Shown: positions 55,710 through 64,000, numbered from the stretch's first letter. The stretch is 64,000 bases of DNA from Rhizobiaceae bacterium (GCA_019635795.1 JAHBYV010000006.1:62001-126000), one strand, 5' to 3'. A program made the numbers and translations. The notes: generated from the sequence alone by a model not told the origin.

Positions 55710-55862
55710 TTCAGACTCGGCACGTTTATGATTTCGCGCCTTTTAGCACGCTATTTCCAACCGTACCAATATTGCGGCCCCGTCATGAGGCGGACGGGTA
55801 GCCCCATTGACGCGATTTGCCCCTGCGCTTAACTCGCAAAGATCGATTCAGGGGATTTAATA

Positions 55863-56918
55863 ATGGCCATAGAAGCCAGAACAGTGGATTTCGGCGGCGA
55901 GGATGAGGTGCGTTTCGAGCGAATCGGCACAGCCGGCGTTATAACGCTCACCAGACCGCAAGCGCTGAACGCTCTCACGCATAAAATGGTCAAGGCCATG
56001 TCACACGCGCTGCGTGACTGGGAAGGCGATCGAGAGGTCGCGATGGTCATTATTAAAGGTGAGGGAAGGGCCTTTTCCGCCGGCGGTGACCTGATGGCCA
56101 TTTACAATGGCCGCAACGCACCGGCCACAGACTTTTTTGCCGATGAGTACAGGCTGAACTGCCAGATTGAGCGATACAGGAAGCCCTATGTCGCGTTGAT
56201 CGACGGCATTGTCATGGGAGGAGGGGTCGGCGTTTCCTTCCATGGTTCGCACCGAGTCTTAACCGAGAAGGCACAATTTGCCATGCCTGAAGTAGGCATT
56301 GGTTTCTTCCCGGATGTGGGCGGGTCGCATCTGCTGCCTGACCTGGCCGATAATTTTGGCATGTATCTTGGCTTGACCGGTACGCGCGTGAAGTGGGGAG
56401 ATGCGCTATGGTCGGGCTTGGCAACCCATCCGGTGAAATCCGAAAATCTCGACGCTTTGGTTGAAATGCTTGCTCGCAACGGAGAGACCGAAAGCGTGCT
56501 CCGGAACTTTTTCACAATGCCGCCGCGCGAAACATCACGCGATTTGTGGGAGAAAATTGACGGCTGGTTTAGTGCTCCAACTTTGGATGGGATCGTTGAA
56601 GCATTGGAAAACGCCCAAGGGGATAGTGATGCCGATGGCATTCTGACGACACTCCATTCAAAATCCCCGACAAGCCTTCGTGTGACGTTCCGGGAAATTT
56701 CGAATGGCCTTTCATCTTCTATGGAAGACTGCATGAAGATGGAGTTCCGTATCGTGAGCAGGATGTTGCGCGGCCACGATTTTTATGAGGGGATCAGGGC
56801 GGCAATCGTCGACAAAGGATCAAAGCCGGTGTGGAATCCAGGCACGTTGGATGCAGTCTCTGAAACGGATGTTGACGCCTATTTCGCGCCGCTTGCGGAG
56901 GGGGAACTGACCTTTTGA
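55863..56918 (+). CDS. 3-hydroxyisobutyryl-CoA hydrolase-like enoyl-CoA hydratase family protein
   Basis: A 351-residue crotonase-fold enzyme. Landmarks are LTRPQALNALTHKMV, the oxyanion-hole region EGRAFSAGGDLMAIYN, DGIVMGGGVGVSFHGSHRVL and MPEVGIGFFPDVGGS. The length and the long C-terminal helical section match 3-hydroxyisobutyryl-CoA hydrolases of valine breakdown rather than short hydratases. No other valine-pathway gene is adjacent. Its stop overlaps the next start by four bases (TTGA). Confidence 0.88.
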   Translation: MAIEARTVDFGGEDEVRFERIGTAGVITLTRPQALNALTHKMVKAMSHALRDWEGDREVAMVIIKGEGRAFSAGGDLMAIYNGRNAPATDFFADEYRLNCQIERYRKPYVALIDGIVMGGGVGVSFHGSHRVLTEKAQFAMPEVGIGFFPDVGGSHLLPDLADNFGMYLGLTGTRVKWGDALWSGLATHPVKSENLDALVEMLARNGETESVLRNFFTMPPRETSRDLWEKIDGWFSAPTLDGIVEALENAQGDSDADGILTTLHSKSPTSLRVTFREISNGLSSSMEDCMKMEFRIVSRMLRGHDFYEGIRAAIVDKGSKPVWNPGTLDAVSETDVDAYFAPLAEGELTF

Positions 56919-57340
56919 ACACCTTCACGACAAATCGCGCGCGCATTGAACCATCCAGTGCCGAACTGGCGTTTGTCTGGTTCCAGCGCGTGATCGCCGG
57001 TTATTGTCTGCTGTTCGGTACCCTTTATTGGATCAGGCTGATTGGCTTCCATCCCGGCTCGCTCTGGCGCTTTGATCTCATGCCGGTGCAGTGGCAGGTG
57101 GCCAGCGCCTGCCTTGCAGTGTTCTTTCCTTTTGCTGCTATTGGCTTGTGGATGACTGCCTCGTGGGGGGCGGTCATGTGGTTCATATGCGCCGTCGCCG
57201 AAACGGTGATGTACCTCGTCTATCCGCATATATTTGGCTATCGCCTGCCAATCGTGGCGGCGCACATGGCAGCGATAACCATTTATGCCATTCTGTGGTA
57301 TCTGGTCTATCGGGAGCGCAAGGCGGCGCAGCAGGAATAG
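56915..57340 (+). CDS. DUF6163-type small membrane protein
   Basis: A 141-residue protein with four predicted helices (about 24-43, 55-80, 84-105, 110-132). It begins at a TTG in the overlap with the hydrolase gene. I recognise it as the small membrane protein that usually precedes the LdtR regulator in rhizobial genomes; function is unknown. Synteny with ldtR/ldtP makes an envelope role plausible but unproven. Confidence 0.7.
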   Translation: MNTFTTNRARIEPSSAELAFVWFQRVIAGYCLLFGTLYWIRLIGFHPGSLWRFDLMPVQWQVASACLAVFFPFAAIGLWMTASWGAVMWFICAVAETVMYLVYPHIFGYRLPIVAAHMAAITIYAILWYLVYRERKAAQQE

Positions 57341-57421
57341 CACAAACGCAATTTGGCCACAGGTGTTAAGAAAGTTTGCTCGGGTTACAGATATTTAACC
57401 ACGTTTGGAAACCGCTATCAT

Positions 57422-57436
57422 TTAACCCCTTGTTAA
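57422..57436. promoter_or_regulatory. CtrA-like box upstream of ldtR
   Basis: TTAA-CCCCTTG-TTAA, matching the TTAA-N7-TTAA form of CtrA-binding sites in alphaproteobacteria, 101 bases before the ldtR start. It overlaps the shared ldtR/ldtP element at 57431-57450. No ctrA gene is in the window; the assignment is by pattern only. Confidence 0.4.
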
Positions 57437-57450
57437 GGCTGGTGTTTAAG
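57431..57450 (+). promoter_or_regulatory. Shared ldtR/ldtP upstream element, ldtR copy
   Basis: TGTTAAGGCTGGTGTTTAAG. A near-copy lies upstream of ldtP at 58301-58321, differing at two bases plus one inserted T. The pair suggests a common regulator binding site, possibly for LdtR itself, or a shared promoter motif. Confidence 0.5.
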
Positions 57451-57486
57451 TCGAATTTTATGGGTGGCCGTTACTGTCGGTGGCAA

Positions 57487-57511
57487 GGTGACACAAAAAC
57501 AAAAAGTCACC
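57487..57511. repeat. Inverted repeat in the ldtR leader
   Basis: GGTGAC-N13-GTCACC, two perfect 6-base arms around an A-rich spacer, 26 bases before the ldtR start. It could be an autoregulatory operator or a leader stem-loop; it is not repeated at ldtP. Confidence 0.3.
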
Positions 57512-57536
57512 AGGCGACAAACGAAAGGTAACGACC

Positions 57537-58052
57537 ATGATCAATTCGCGCTCGGCGGCGACGTCCGCTTTGCCGTCCGACGATCGCCGTGAGGCTATTC
57601 GTACGCTTTACATGGAATCTCTTCAGCTTGTTGAAAGGCTTCATCGCCGTTTGCTTGATGTCATCAAAGATGAGTTTGAGCGCAATAGCAGAAGTGACAT
57701 AAACGCCATTCAGGCTCTGCTGCTGTTCAACATCGGTAATTCGGAGTTGACGGCTGGCGAGCTGCGCACTCGCGGCTACTATCTTGGCTCGAACGTTTCC
57801 TACAATCTGAAAAAGCTGGTTGATCTTGGCTTTATCAATCACCAACGTTCGCGCATTGACCGTCGCTCGGTCCGCATCAGCCTTACCCCCAAGGGGCAGG
57901 AAATCGCGGAAGTCGTAGGCAAGCTCTATGAACGGCACATCGGTTCGATTGAGCAGGTCGGCGGCATCAATCAGGAAGAGTTCAAGCAGATGAACCGCGC
58001 GCTGCAGCGTCTCGACCGGTTCTGGAACGATACAATCGCCTATCGCATGTGA
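57537..58052 (+). CDS. ldtR: MarR-family transcriptional regulator LdtR
   Basis: A 171-residue winged-helix DNA-binding protein. The core (about 45-130) shows the HTH AGELRTRGYYLGSNVSYNLK and wing NHQRSRIDRRSVRISLTPKG. It resembles LdtR of Liberibacter and Sinorhizobium, which controls the adjacent L,D-transpeptidase gene and stress tolerance. The start is supported by AAAGG eight bases before. A hairpin without T run lies 33 bases after the stop. The upstream region has a CtrA-like box and an element shared with the ldtP promoter. Confidence 0.88.
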   Translation: MINSRSAATSALPSDDRREAIRTLYMESLQLVERLHRRLLDVIKDEFERNSRSDINAIQALLLFNIGNSELTAGELRTRGYYLGSNVSYNLKKLVDLGFINHQRSRIDRRSVRISLTPKGQEIAEVVGKLYERHIGSIEQVGGINQEEFKQMNRALQRLDRFWNDTIAYRM

Positions 58053-58085
58053 TCCAGCCTTTTGATGGTTTGACGCTTCCCGGTG

Positions 58086-58104
58086 GCGCCTTGGGACAAG
58101 GCGC
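58086..58104 (+). terminator. Hairpin downstream of ldtR
   Basis: GCGCCTTG-GGA-CAAGGCGC, an 8-bp stem with a 3-base loop, 33 bases after the stop. No T run follows, so it is a weak or Rho-assisted terminator at best. Confidence 0.35.
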
Positions 58105-58300
58105 TTGCCGAGGCGCGCGTTGCACATGGGCAACGCCATGCAGCTCGATTTCTGAAGTTCCCCTGTTCACATCAATGTTGCTTGTTGGAGCCAAACTAAG
58201 GCCATAATCACATGGCTTGCGAGTTACATGAGGGATTCATGCCGCAAGCCGCGACGCGACCAAGGTCGAACATGCTCAGGCACAGGCTGCGGTGAAACAC

Positions 58301-58321
58301 TGTTAAGGTTGATGTTTTAAG
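58301..58321 (+). promoter_or_regulatory. Shared ldtR/ldtP upstream element, ldtP copy
   Basis: TGTTAAGGTTGATG followed by TTTTAAG, 35-55 bases upstream of the ldtP start. It matches the ldtR copy at 57431-57450 over nearly its whole length. The distance suits a promoter-proximal operator. Confidence 0.5.
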
Positions 58322-58355
58322 AACGGTCAGCCGATATACATTACAGGTGGTCGCA

Positions 58356-59630
58356 GTGAGTTTGAACAAGAGCAGACGTTATTTCCTGGCCGGAACCGGC
58401 GCATTAGCTGTCTCAGCAATCGCAAAGGCCGCGATGGCGCAGGATGGCGATCCGATCCGGGAGGTGCTTTCCTCGCCACGCCGGGGCAACTGGAACGATA
58501 CGTTCGATGCTCAGGTTTCGGCTGGTGGGTCGCGGGCTAAAGTTTCGACGACCTTGCCGATCTTTTCCAATGAAACGATGTCGTTCACCGAGCAGGCTAT
58601 CGGCCAATATCGCGATATTGCGGCTCAGGGCGGATGGCCTCAGGTGCCAGCAACCAAGAAGCTGCAACTTGGCGTTACTGACCCCGATGTCCAGGCGCTT
58701 CGTCAGCGCTTGATTGTTTCAGGGGATCTGGCGCGAGAAGCTGGCGTTTCGCAATCTTTTGATACTTACGTTGATGCTGCGCTCAGGCGTTTTCAGACGC
58801 GGCACGGACTTCCCGCAGATGGCGTTACCGGCAAGTACACCTTTGCTGCGATGAATATTTCTGCGCAGGTTCGGCTAGGGCAACTTGAGACGAATCTCGT
58901 TCGCCTCCAGTCAATCGGAACCAATCTCGGCCAACGTTACGTGCTGGTAAACATTCCGGCGGCACAGGTGGAGGCCGTTGAAAACGGTCGCGTCGTACTG
59001 CGCCACACGGCAATTGTCGGAAAGATTGACCGCCAGACGCCTGTTGTGAACTCAAAGATCAACGAGATCGTCATCAACCCTTACTGGAATGCACCACAGT
59101 CGATCATTCGCCGTGACATCATTCCGCTGATGCGGAAAAATCCGCAGTATCTGACCGAGAATAACATTCATATCATCGGACCGGACGGGCAGGAGATTCC
59201 GCCTTCCGCAATCGATTGGAATACCGAGGAAGCCGCGCGCTACCGTATGCGTCAGGATCCAGGTAAAATTAACGCCATGGCTTCGGTTAAGATCAATTTC
59301 CCGTCGCCGGACGGTGTTTACATGCACGATACACCCACGCAGAGCCTGTTTAACAAGCTTATGCGTTTCGATTCCTCGGGCTGTGTGCGTGTCCAGAACG
59401 TGCGCGATCTGGTGACATGGATTCTGAAAAACACGCCGGGTTGGAGCCGCCAGCAGATCGAAGATACGATCAAGGGCGGCGAGAATACGCCGGTCGCGGT
59501 TGCTGATCCTGTTCCGGTGCATTTCCTGTACATTTCCGCTTGGTCTACCGGCCCAGGCGTTGTTCAGTTCCGCGACGATATTTACGGTCAGGACGGTGTT
59601 GACGAGTTGCAGATCACATCTGCTCTCTGA
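58356..59630 (+). CDS. ldtP: L,D-transpeptidase LdtP
   Basis: About 424 residues. The N-terminus SRRYFLAGTGALAVSAIAKA looks like a twin-arginine (Tat) signal peptide, cleaved near AMA-QDG. A peptidoglycan-binding domain follows (about 105-165, VDAALRRFQTRHGLPADGVTG). The YkuD catalytic domain (about 195-370) has HDTPTQ and FDSSGCVRVQNV with the active Cys. It makes 3-3 cross-links or attaches proteins to peptidoglycan. GTG 58356 is chosen since ACAGGTGG lies just before it; GTG 58347 has no site. Beside ldtR, its likely regulator. Confidence 0.92.
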   Translation: MSLNKSRRYFLAGTGALAVSAIAKAAMAQDGDPIREVLSSPRRGNWNDTFDAQVSAGGSRAKVSTTLPIFSNETMSFTEQAIGQYRDIAAQGGWPQVPATKKLQLGVTDPDVQALRQRLIVSGDLAREAGVSQSFDTYVDAALRRFQTRHGLPADGVTGKYTFAAMNISAQVRLGQLETNLVRLQSIGTNLGQRYVLVNIPAAQVEAVENGRVVLRHTAIVGKIDRQTPVVNSKINEIVINPYWNAPQSIIRRDIIPLMRKNPQYLTENNIHIIGPDGQEIPPSAIDWNTEEAARYRMRQDPGKINAMASVKINFPSPDGVYMHDTPTQSLFNKLMRFDSSGCVRVQNVRDLVTWILKNTPGWSRQQIEDTIKGGENTPVAVADPVPVHFLYISAWSTGPGVVQFRDDIYGQDGVDELQITSAL

Positions 59631-59664
59631 GTAACTGATAGCGTGAATATATCAGTGGTTTTCA

Positions 59665-59695
59665 GGCGGGCGCATTGCGCCCGTCATGCGTTTTT
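59665..59695 (+). terminator. Probable intrinsic terminator of ldtP
   Basis: GGCGGGCGC-ATT-GCGCCCGTC is a 9-bp stem (one G-T pair) followed five bases later by TTTTT. It begins 34 bases after the ldtP stop. Confidence 0.6.
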
Positions 59696-59877
59696 GCACC
59701 TTGAAATCTTCCGAAGCTTATCTCCAGCCACTGACGAGACAGCACGTGCAAACGCGCTTTCCAAAGTCAGTCGCAAAAGAGCCAGCAAAATTCGGATTGC
59801 AGCGATGACTTTTGCCGGTGCGTTGTGATAGAGCGCAGAAATTCTAAAGGTTCCGGGCCAGTCTCAGGAGAAACTTA

Positions 59878-61178
59878 ATGTCACAAGCTAGCGCGGCATC
59901 AAATGCCGGTTCATTCTTCACCGCTCCGCTGGAGGAGGTAGATCCTGAGATTTTCGGGGCCATCCGCAAGGAGCTCGGTCGCCAGCGTGACGAAATCGAG
60001 CTGATTGCGTCGGAGAATATCGTTTCCCGCGCTGTTCTTGAGGCGCAAGGTTCAATCATGACCAATAAATACGCTGAAGGTTATCCCGGTAAGCGTTATT
60101 ATGGCGGCTGCCAGTATGTTGATATTGCTGAGGAACTGGCAATTGAACGGGCCAAAAAGCTGTTCGACTGCAAGTTTGCGAATGTTCAGCCAAATTCAGG
60201 CAGCCAAATGAATCAGGCGGTGTTTCTGGCGCTTCTCCAGCCCGGCGACACATTTATGGGTCTTGATCTGAACTCAGGCGGGCATCTCACGCATGGCTCG
60301 CCGGTCAACATGTCCGGCAAGTGGTTCAAGGTGGTTTCCTACGGCGTACGGAAAGATGACCATTTGCTCGACATGGACGAAATCGAGCGTTTGGCAAAAG
60401 AGCACAAACCCAAGCTGATATTGGCAGGCGGCACGGCCTATTCCCGAATTTGGGATTGGAAGCGTTTCCGCGAAATAGCTGATTCCATTGGCGCATATCT
60501 GATGGTTGATATGGCGCATATTGCTGGCCTTGTGGCAGGTGGGGCGCATCCATCACCGCTACCGCACGCTCATGTTGTCACCACCACGACCCACAAATCG
60601 CTTCGCGGGCCACGTGGCGGCATGGTGCTGACCAACGACGAAGACATCGCAAAAAAGATCAATTCCGCAGTCTTCCCCGGCTTGCAGGGCGGGCCGCTGA
60701 TGCACGTCATTGCGGCAAAAGCGGTAGCTTTCGGAGAGGCGTTGAAGCCCGATTTCAAGGTTTATGCAGAACATCGTCGCAAACACCAAAGGCGCTGCTT
60801 CTTCGTTGCGGAAACCGGTCTGGATAGTTTCGGGCGGTACGGACATCATCTGATGCTGGTTGTGTCGCTAAGAACGCGACCGGCAAGCGCGCTGAAGCAG
60901 CACTTGGTAGAGCCCACATCACTTGCAACAAGAACGGCATTCCTTTCGATCCGGAGAAGCCTTTTGTTACGTCAGGGGTTCGTCTCGGCACACCTGCGGG
61001 AACAACGCGCGGGTTCGGACAGGCTGAGTTCCGCGAGATCGGCAAGCTGATTTCCGAAGTGCTCGATGGATTGAAGGCGGCCAACTCGGACGAGGGTAAC
61101 GCATCAGTCGAAGTCGCCGTCCGCGATAAGGTCGCAAAGTTGACCGAGCGCTTCCCGCTTTATCCATATCTGGGATAA
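59878..61178 (+). pseudogene. glyA: Serine hydroxymethyltransferase, frame broken by clustered indels
   Basis: GlyA converts serine and tetrahydrofolate to glycine and methylene-tetrahydrofolate. The N-terminal ~295 codons are intact: [43 protein letters not shown] and the PLP-lysine site [14 protein letters not shown]. From about 60764 to 60870 several one- or two-base indels shift the frame. Normal sequence resumes in a different frame at 60870 ([20 protein letters not shown]) and runs through [16 protein letters not shown] to a stop at 61176-61178. The first frame alone would stop at 61050 with a nonsense tail. AGGAG precedes the ATG. A sequencing error is more likely than true loss. Confidence 0.85.
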
Positions 61179-61270
61179 TTCCGCGCGCAAAAGGCGATTT
61201 TTTACGCGAGAAATTGCCTTAATCGGTAAGAATACCGGCGTATTGTTTGGATTATACGATGTAAAATCCG

Positions 61271-61300
61271 GCGGACCGAGCCAAAAGCCCGGTCCGCTTT
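61271..61300 (+). terminator. Intrinsic terminator of glyA
   Basis: GCGGACCG and CGGTCCGC form a perfect 8-bp stem around an 11-base loop, followed by TTT. It lies 92 bases after the true glyA stop and before nrdR. Confidence 0.6.
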
Positions 61301-61356
61301 GCGTTTGGCGCAATATGCACTAATTCATAGCGCAAAGATTCCCCGAAAGGTTTTTG

Positions 61357-61821
61357 ATGCGCTGCCCTTACTGCCAATCGGAAGACACCCAGGTCAAAGA
61401 CTCCCGCCCGGCGGAGGACGGATCGGCGATTCGTCGCCGCAGGGTTTGCCCAGATTGCGGAGGTCGTTTCACAACCTTTGAGCGAGTACAGTTGCGCGAC
61501 CTGACCGTGGTAAAAAAATCTGGCCGCAAGGTTCCGTTTGATCGGGACAAGCTGCTGCGGTCGATGCAGATCGCTGTCCGCAAACGCAATGTCGAGCCGG
61601 ACAGGGTGGATAGGGCCGTGACGGGTATTGTCAGGCAGCTTGAAAGTTCGGGCGAGTCGGAAATCGCTTCGGAGGAGATTGGTCGTCTCGTGATGGAGGC
61701 ACTCAAGTCCCTCGACGAAGTGGCCTATGTGCGATTTGCCTCGGTTTACAGGAATTTTCGCGAAGCCAAGGATTTTCACAATGTGCTTGGCGAGCTGCGT
61801 GGCGATGAGGATGCCGAGTGA
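61357..61821 (+). CDS. nrdR: Transcriptional repressor NrdR
   Basis: A 154-residue repressor of ribonucleotide reductase genes. The N-terminal zinc ribbon has CPYCQ and CPDCGGRF (about residues 3-6 and 31-34), and an ATP-cone follows (about 49-139, [20 protein letters not shown]). ATG 61357 gives the invariant MRCPYC start; AAAGG lies six bases upstream. Placement between glyA and ribD is standard in this order. Its stop overlaps the ribD start (GTGA). Confidence 0.96.
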   Translation: MRCPYCQSEDTQVKDSRPAEDGSAIRRRRVCPDCGGRFTTFERVQLRDLTVVKKSGRKVPFDRDKLLRSMQIAVRKRNVEPDRVDRAVTGIVRQLESSGESEIASEEIGRLVMEALKSLDEVAYVRFASVYRNFREAKDFHNVLGELRGDEDAE

Positions 61822-62921
61822 GCCGCGACGACGCTTCCAGTACTGACCGGCGGTTCATGGCGGCCGCAATCCGACTTTCGCGCCGGAACCTTGGCCTTAC
61901 CGGCACCAACCCTTCTGTAGGCACGATAATTGTCAAGGATGGGGTCATTGTCGGGGGCGGAGTGACAGCGCTCGGCGGACGCCCTCACGCTGAACCGCAG
62001 GCACTCGCTGAAGCGGGCGAATTGGCGCGCGGCGCAACTGCTTATGTAACGCTGGAGCCATGCGCGCATCATGGCCGTACGCCACCCTGTGCGAATGCGC
62101 TGGTGTCTGCGGGAGTGGCGCGCGTTGTGTGCGCTGCGAGTGATCCCGACGAGCGCGTTAATGGAAAGGGATGCGCCATTTTGCGCGCGAATGGCATTGA
62201 GGTGACTGAGCGTGTGCTGGCGGAAGAGGCGGCCGACATACTGGCTGGTTACCTGATCCGGTCTGTTAAAAAACGACCGGAAGTTATTCTAAAAATGGCT
62301 ATTTCATCTGATTGGATGATAGGTGCGCAAGGCTGCGGTCAGATTGCCATAACCGGGAAAGTCGCACGGGACCAGGTGCATCTTATGCGTGCGCAAGCGG
62401 ATGCTGTTCTGGTGGGAGTTGGCACGGCAATAGCCGATGATCCGGAATTGACCGTGCGCTTGCCGGGATTGGAAAGGCGCTCGCCGGTCCGCATCGTCAT
62501 TGATCCGCAACTGAGACTTCCCGCGGCTTCAAAGTTGGTCCAGACGGCGAAAGTGGTTCCAACCAATGTAGTCGCTGCTCCGGATGCAGATTCCGCAAAG
62601 CGTGCTTCGCTTGAAGCGCACGGCGTGCATATCCTGCCCGGAGAATTGCACGATGGCAAAATCGCCTTGCCCGAATTGCTGGAAGATTTGGCGGGGCAGG
62701 GTATGTCCCGAATTTTCGTGGAAGGCGGTGCAAGCACTGCGGAAATGTTTCTGGCCGAGAATCTGGTAGATCGCATTGTGCTGTTTCGCGGTGGCGTTGT
62801 GATTGGGCCGGATGGGATTGCAGCGCCAATTGACGAAAGCAGAATGCCGGATGAATTTGCGTTGAAACGCAACGAGCGGTTCGGCGATGATATTTGCAGG
62901 GAATGGGTGAGACGGCTCTGA
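61818..62921 (+). CDS. ribD: Bifunctional riboflavin biosynthesis protein RibD
   Basis: A 367-residue enzyme with two domains. The deaminase part (1-150) has the zinc motifs RPHAEPQAL and [11 protein letters not shown]. The reductase part (about 155-367) has [18 protein letters not shown] and [15 protein letters not shown]. It converts the GTP-derived pyrimidine to 5-amino-6-ribitylamino-uracil phosphate. Starts with GTG inside the nrdR stop. The end overlaps the next gene by one base (TGATG). Confidence 0.96.
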   Translation: MSRDDASSTDRRFMAAAIRLSRRNLGLTGTNPSVGTIIVKDGVIVGGGVTALGGRPHAEPQALAEAGELARGATAYVTLEPCAHHGRTPPCANALVSAGVARVVCAASDPDERVNGKGCAILRANGIEVTERVLAEEAADILAGYLIRSVKKRPEVILKMAISSDWMIGAQGCGQIAITGKVARDQVHLMRAQADAVLVGVGTAIADDPELTVRLPGLERRSPVRIVIDPQLRLPAASKLVQTAKVVPTNVVAAPDADSAKRASLEAHGVHILPGELHDGKIALPELLEDLAGQGMSRIFVEGGASTAEMFLAENLVDRIVLFRGGVVIGPDGIAAPIDESRMPDEFALKRNERFGDDICREWVRRL

Positions 62922-63538
62922 TGTTTACCGGTATTGTCACTGACGTTGGACGGGTTTTGTCAGTCGAACCGCTCTCGCAAGGGGTGCGTCTGCGAATCGA
63001 GACGGCATATGATCCTGCCGGAATCGAAATAGGCGCTTCGATCGCCTGTTCAGGCGTTTGCCTTACGGTCGTTGCTCTTGCTGAAACCGGGTCTGACACG
63101 CGATGGTTCGAGATTGAAGCGTGGGAAGAGGCGCTTCGGCTAACGAGTGTGGGCAGTTGGACGCCCGGACGACGAATCAATCTTGAACGGGCATTGAAGA
63201 TCGGCGACGAACTTGGCGGCCATATCGTTTCCGGTCATGTTGATGGCATGGCGGTCATTGTTGACCGAAGGGCCGAAGGCGATGCTGTGCGTTTCACACT
63301 TGAAGCACCACGTGAATTGGCAAAGTTTATTGCGCCTAAAGGCTCTGTGGCGCTGGATGGCACCTCCCTCACGGTGAACAAGGTCGTAAAGCAGCTATTT
63401 GATGTGCTTTTGATCCAGCATTCACTGGGTGTAACTACCTGGGGCGAAAGGCAGGTTGGAGACCTCGCAAACATCGAAATTGACACAATGGCGAGATACG
63501 CTGCGAGGCTGGTTGAAGCCACGGCAGAAGGATTGTGA
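62921..63538 (+). CDS. ribE: Riboflavin synthase, alpha subunit
   Basis: A 205-residue enzyme that converts two lumazine molecules to riboflavin and a pyrimidine. It has two lumazine-binding barrels: the first begins [12 protein letters not shown] and the second with GGHIVSGHVDGMA; the active residues lie near SGVCLTVV and LDGTSLTVNKV. ATG 62921 overlaps the ribD stop by one base and gives the invariant MFTGI. An in-frame TTG at 62894 is not needed. Confidence 0.95.
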   Translation: MFTGIVTDVGRVLSVEPLSQGVRLRIETAYDPAGIEIGASIACSGVCLTVVALAETGSDTRWFEIEAWEEALRLTSVGSWTPGRRINLERALKIGDELGGHIVSGHVDGMAVIVDRRAEGDAVRFTLEAPRELAKFIAPKGSVALDGTSLTVNKVVKQLFDVLLIQHSLGVTTWGERQVGDLANIEIDTMARYAARLVEATAEGL

Positions 63539-63609
63539 GTACAGTCTTCATCAACTGCTTGCTCTTGGACATTCTTCGGCCTAATTGACCCGCTTTCCCG
63601 GAGACCGAA

Positions 63610-64000
63610 ATGGCAGGCATATCAGAACACGGCAAAGCATTTATTCTGCCCGCGCGGAAGGTTCACCTTCTCATCGTTGAGGCACGCTATCATGAAGGGC
63701 TGGCAGACGCATTGCTGGAAGGCGCAACCACTGCCATTGCAGAAGCGGGCGCGACATACGACGTTTTGACCGTTCCGGGAGCGTTGGAGGTTCCTGCTGC
63801 TATCGCATTCGCTCTGGACGGTGCGGTGGAAGGCGGCACGGTTTACGATGGCTATGTCGCACTGGGAACCGTCATTCGTGGCGATACCTACCATTTTGAC
63901 ATTGTGGCCAATGAGTCAAGCCGCGCGCTGATGGACCTTTCGATCCAGCAATCCCTTGCAATCGGTAACGGCATTCTCACGACCGAAAATGAAGAACAGG
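63610..64000 (+). CDS. ribH: 6,7-dimethyl-8-ribityllumazine synthase, 5' part (runs off the window)
   Basis: The first 130 codons are visible. Motifs are [35 protein letters not shown] and [20 protein letters not shown], which hold the phosphate- and substrate-binding residues, including the catalytic His of the THFD-like block. This is nearly the whole core of a ~155-residue protein. It begins 71 bases after ribE and completes the riboflavin set. Nothing is missing except the cut end. Confidence 0.95.
   Translation, partial: MAGISEHGKAFILPARKVHLLIVEARYHEGLADALLEGATTAIAEAGATYDVLTVPGALEVPAAIAFALDGAVEGGTVYDGYVALGTVIRGDTYHFDIVANESSRALMDLSIQQSLAIGNGILTTENEEQ

Larger units (their letters stand above)
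58053..58355. other. Intergenic region between ldtR and ldtP (ldtP regulatory region)
   Basis: About 300 bases with no gene. Near the left is a perfect inverted repeat GCGCCTTG-GGA-CAAGGCGC (58086-58104), probably the ldtR 3' hairpin. At 58301-58321 is the element shared with the ldtR promoter. The middle shows nothing I can name. Confidence 0.6.

Noticed and set aside
59631-59877. Small gene or riboswitch upstream of glyA
   Set aside because: The 61-codon frame starting at 59643 overlaps a terminator and lacks a ribosome site. No glycine, SAM or tetrahydrofolate riboswitch pattern is seen.
61179-61356. FMN riboswitch controlling the rib genes
   Set aside because: The region holds a simple terminator; conserved FMN-element blocks are absent here and before ribH.
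1-64000. Mobile elements, prophage, CRISPR, toxin-antitoxin or secondary-metabolite cluster
   Set aside because: No transposase, integrase, phage structural protein, direct-repeat array, small toxin pair or synthase module was found. Gene content and order look like core chromosome.

Overview
This window reads as core chromosome of an alphaproteobacterium in the Hyphomicrobiales (Rhizobiales), most like the Phyllobacteriaceae/Brucellaceae group. The evidence is a phosphatidylcholine synthase (Pcs), an LdtR-LdtP regulator/L,D-transpeptidase pair, an IalB-family protein, a class II DAHP synthase, an Mg-type HemB and a glyA-nrdR-ribD-ribE-ribH order. Genus placement is inference. I see no insertion sequence, prophage, CRISPR array or plasmid functions.

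Layout. 1-3.6 kb: the 5' part of a class III cyclase-like gene, a divergent GNAT protein, an unrecognised membrane-anchored protein and tRNA-Glu(TTC). 3.6-7.3 kb: an M15-type lipoprotein, the PHA synthase phaC and a small lipoprotein. 7.3-12.8 kb: a head-to-tail run of aminotransferase, hom, glpX and recJ. 12.8-18.1 kb: patatin-like lipase, hisI, folE, an iscU-like scaffold with yidD, and a TPR/GT41 (SPINDLY-type) glycosyltransferase. 18.3-28.6 kb: thrS, an M23 envelope peptidase, a 25-residue membrane peptide, gor with a CofD/YvcK-like gene, class II aroG, a DUF502 protein and recG. 28.7-35.8 kb: sdhE-mfd, then a YejA-like binding protein coupled to a DsbA-like gene, and ialB. 35.9-40.4 kb: hspQ, an AEC carrier, a UbiH-type hydroxylase, pcs and qor. 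40.5-45.3 kb: a complete BMP-family ABC importer operon closed by a strong terminator. 45.3-55.7 kb: an SGNH acyltransferase, a periplasmic unknown, parC, an AI-2E/PerM protein, a DMT exporter, bpt, an RDD protein and hemB. 55.9-64 kb: a 3-hydroxyisobutyryl-CoA hydrolase with a DUF6163 protein, ldtR, ldtP, a frame-broken glyA, nrdR, ribD, ribE and the 5' part of ribH.

Many genes are tightly coupled through 4-base ATGA, GTGA or TTGA overlaps. Envelope biology recurs: M15, M23 and L,D-transpeptidase cell-wall enzymes, Pcs, acyltransferase, and IalB.

The strongest signals beyond ordinary annotation are these. (1) A near-identical ~20-bp element lies upstream of both ldtR and ldtP, with a TTAA-N7-TTAA (CtrA-like) box overlapping the ldtR copy. 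(2) A ~110-base patch of clustered small indels breaks glyA. (3) The iscU-like scaffold lacks the third cluster-ligand cysteine. (4) A perfect 8-bp palindrome lies between the GT41 gene and thrS. (5) An unknown membrane-anchored beta-domain protein sits beside the tRNA. I found no convincing multi-gene system that is entirely new.
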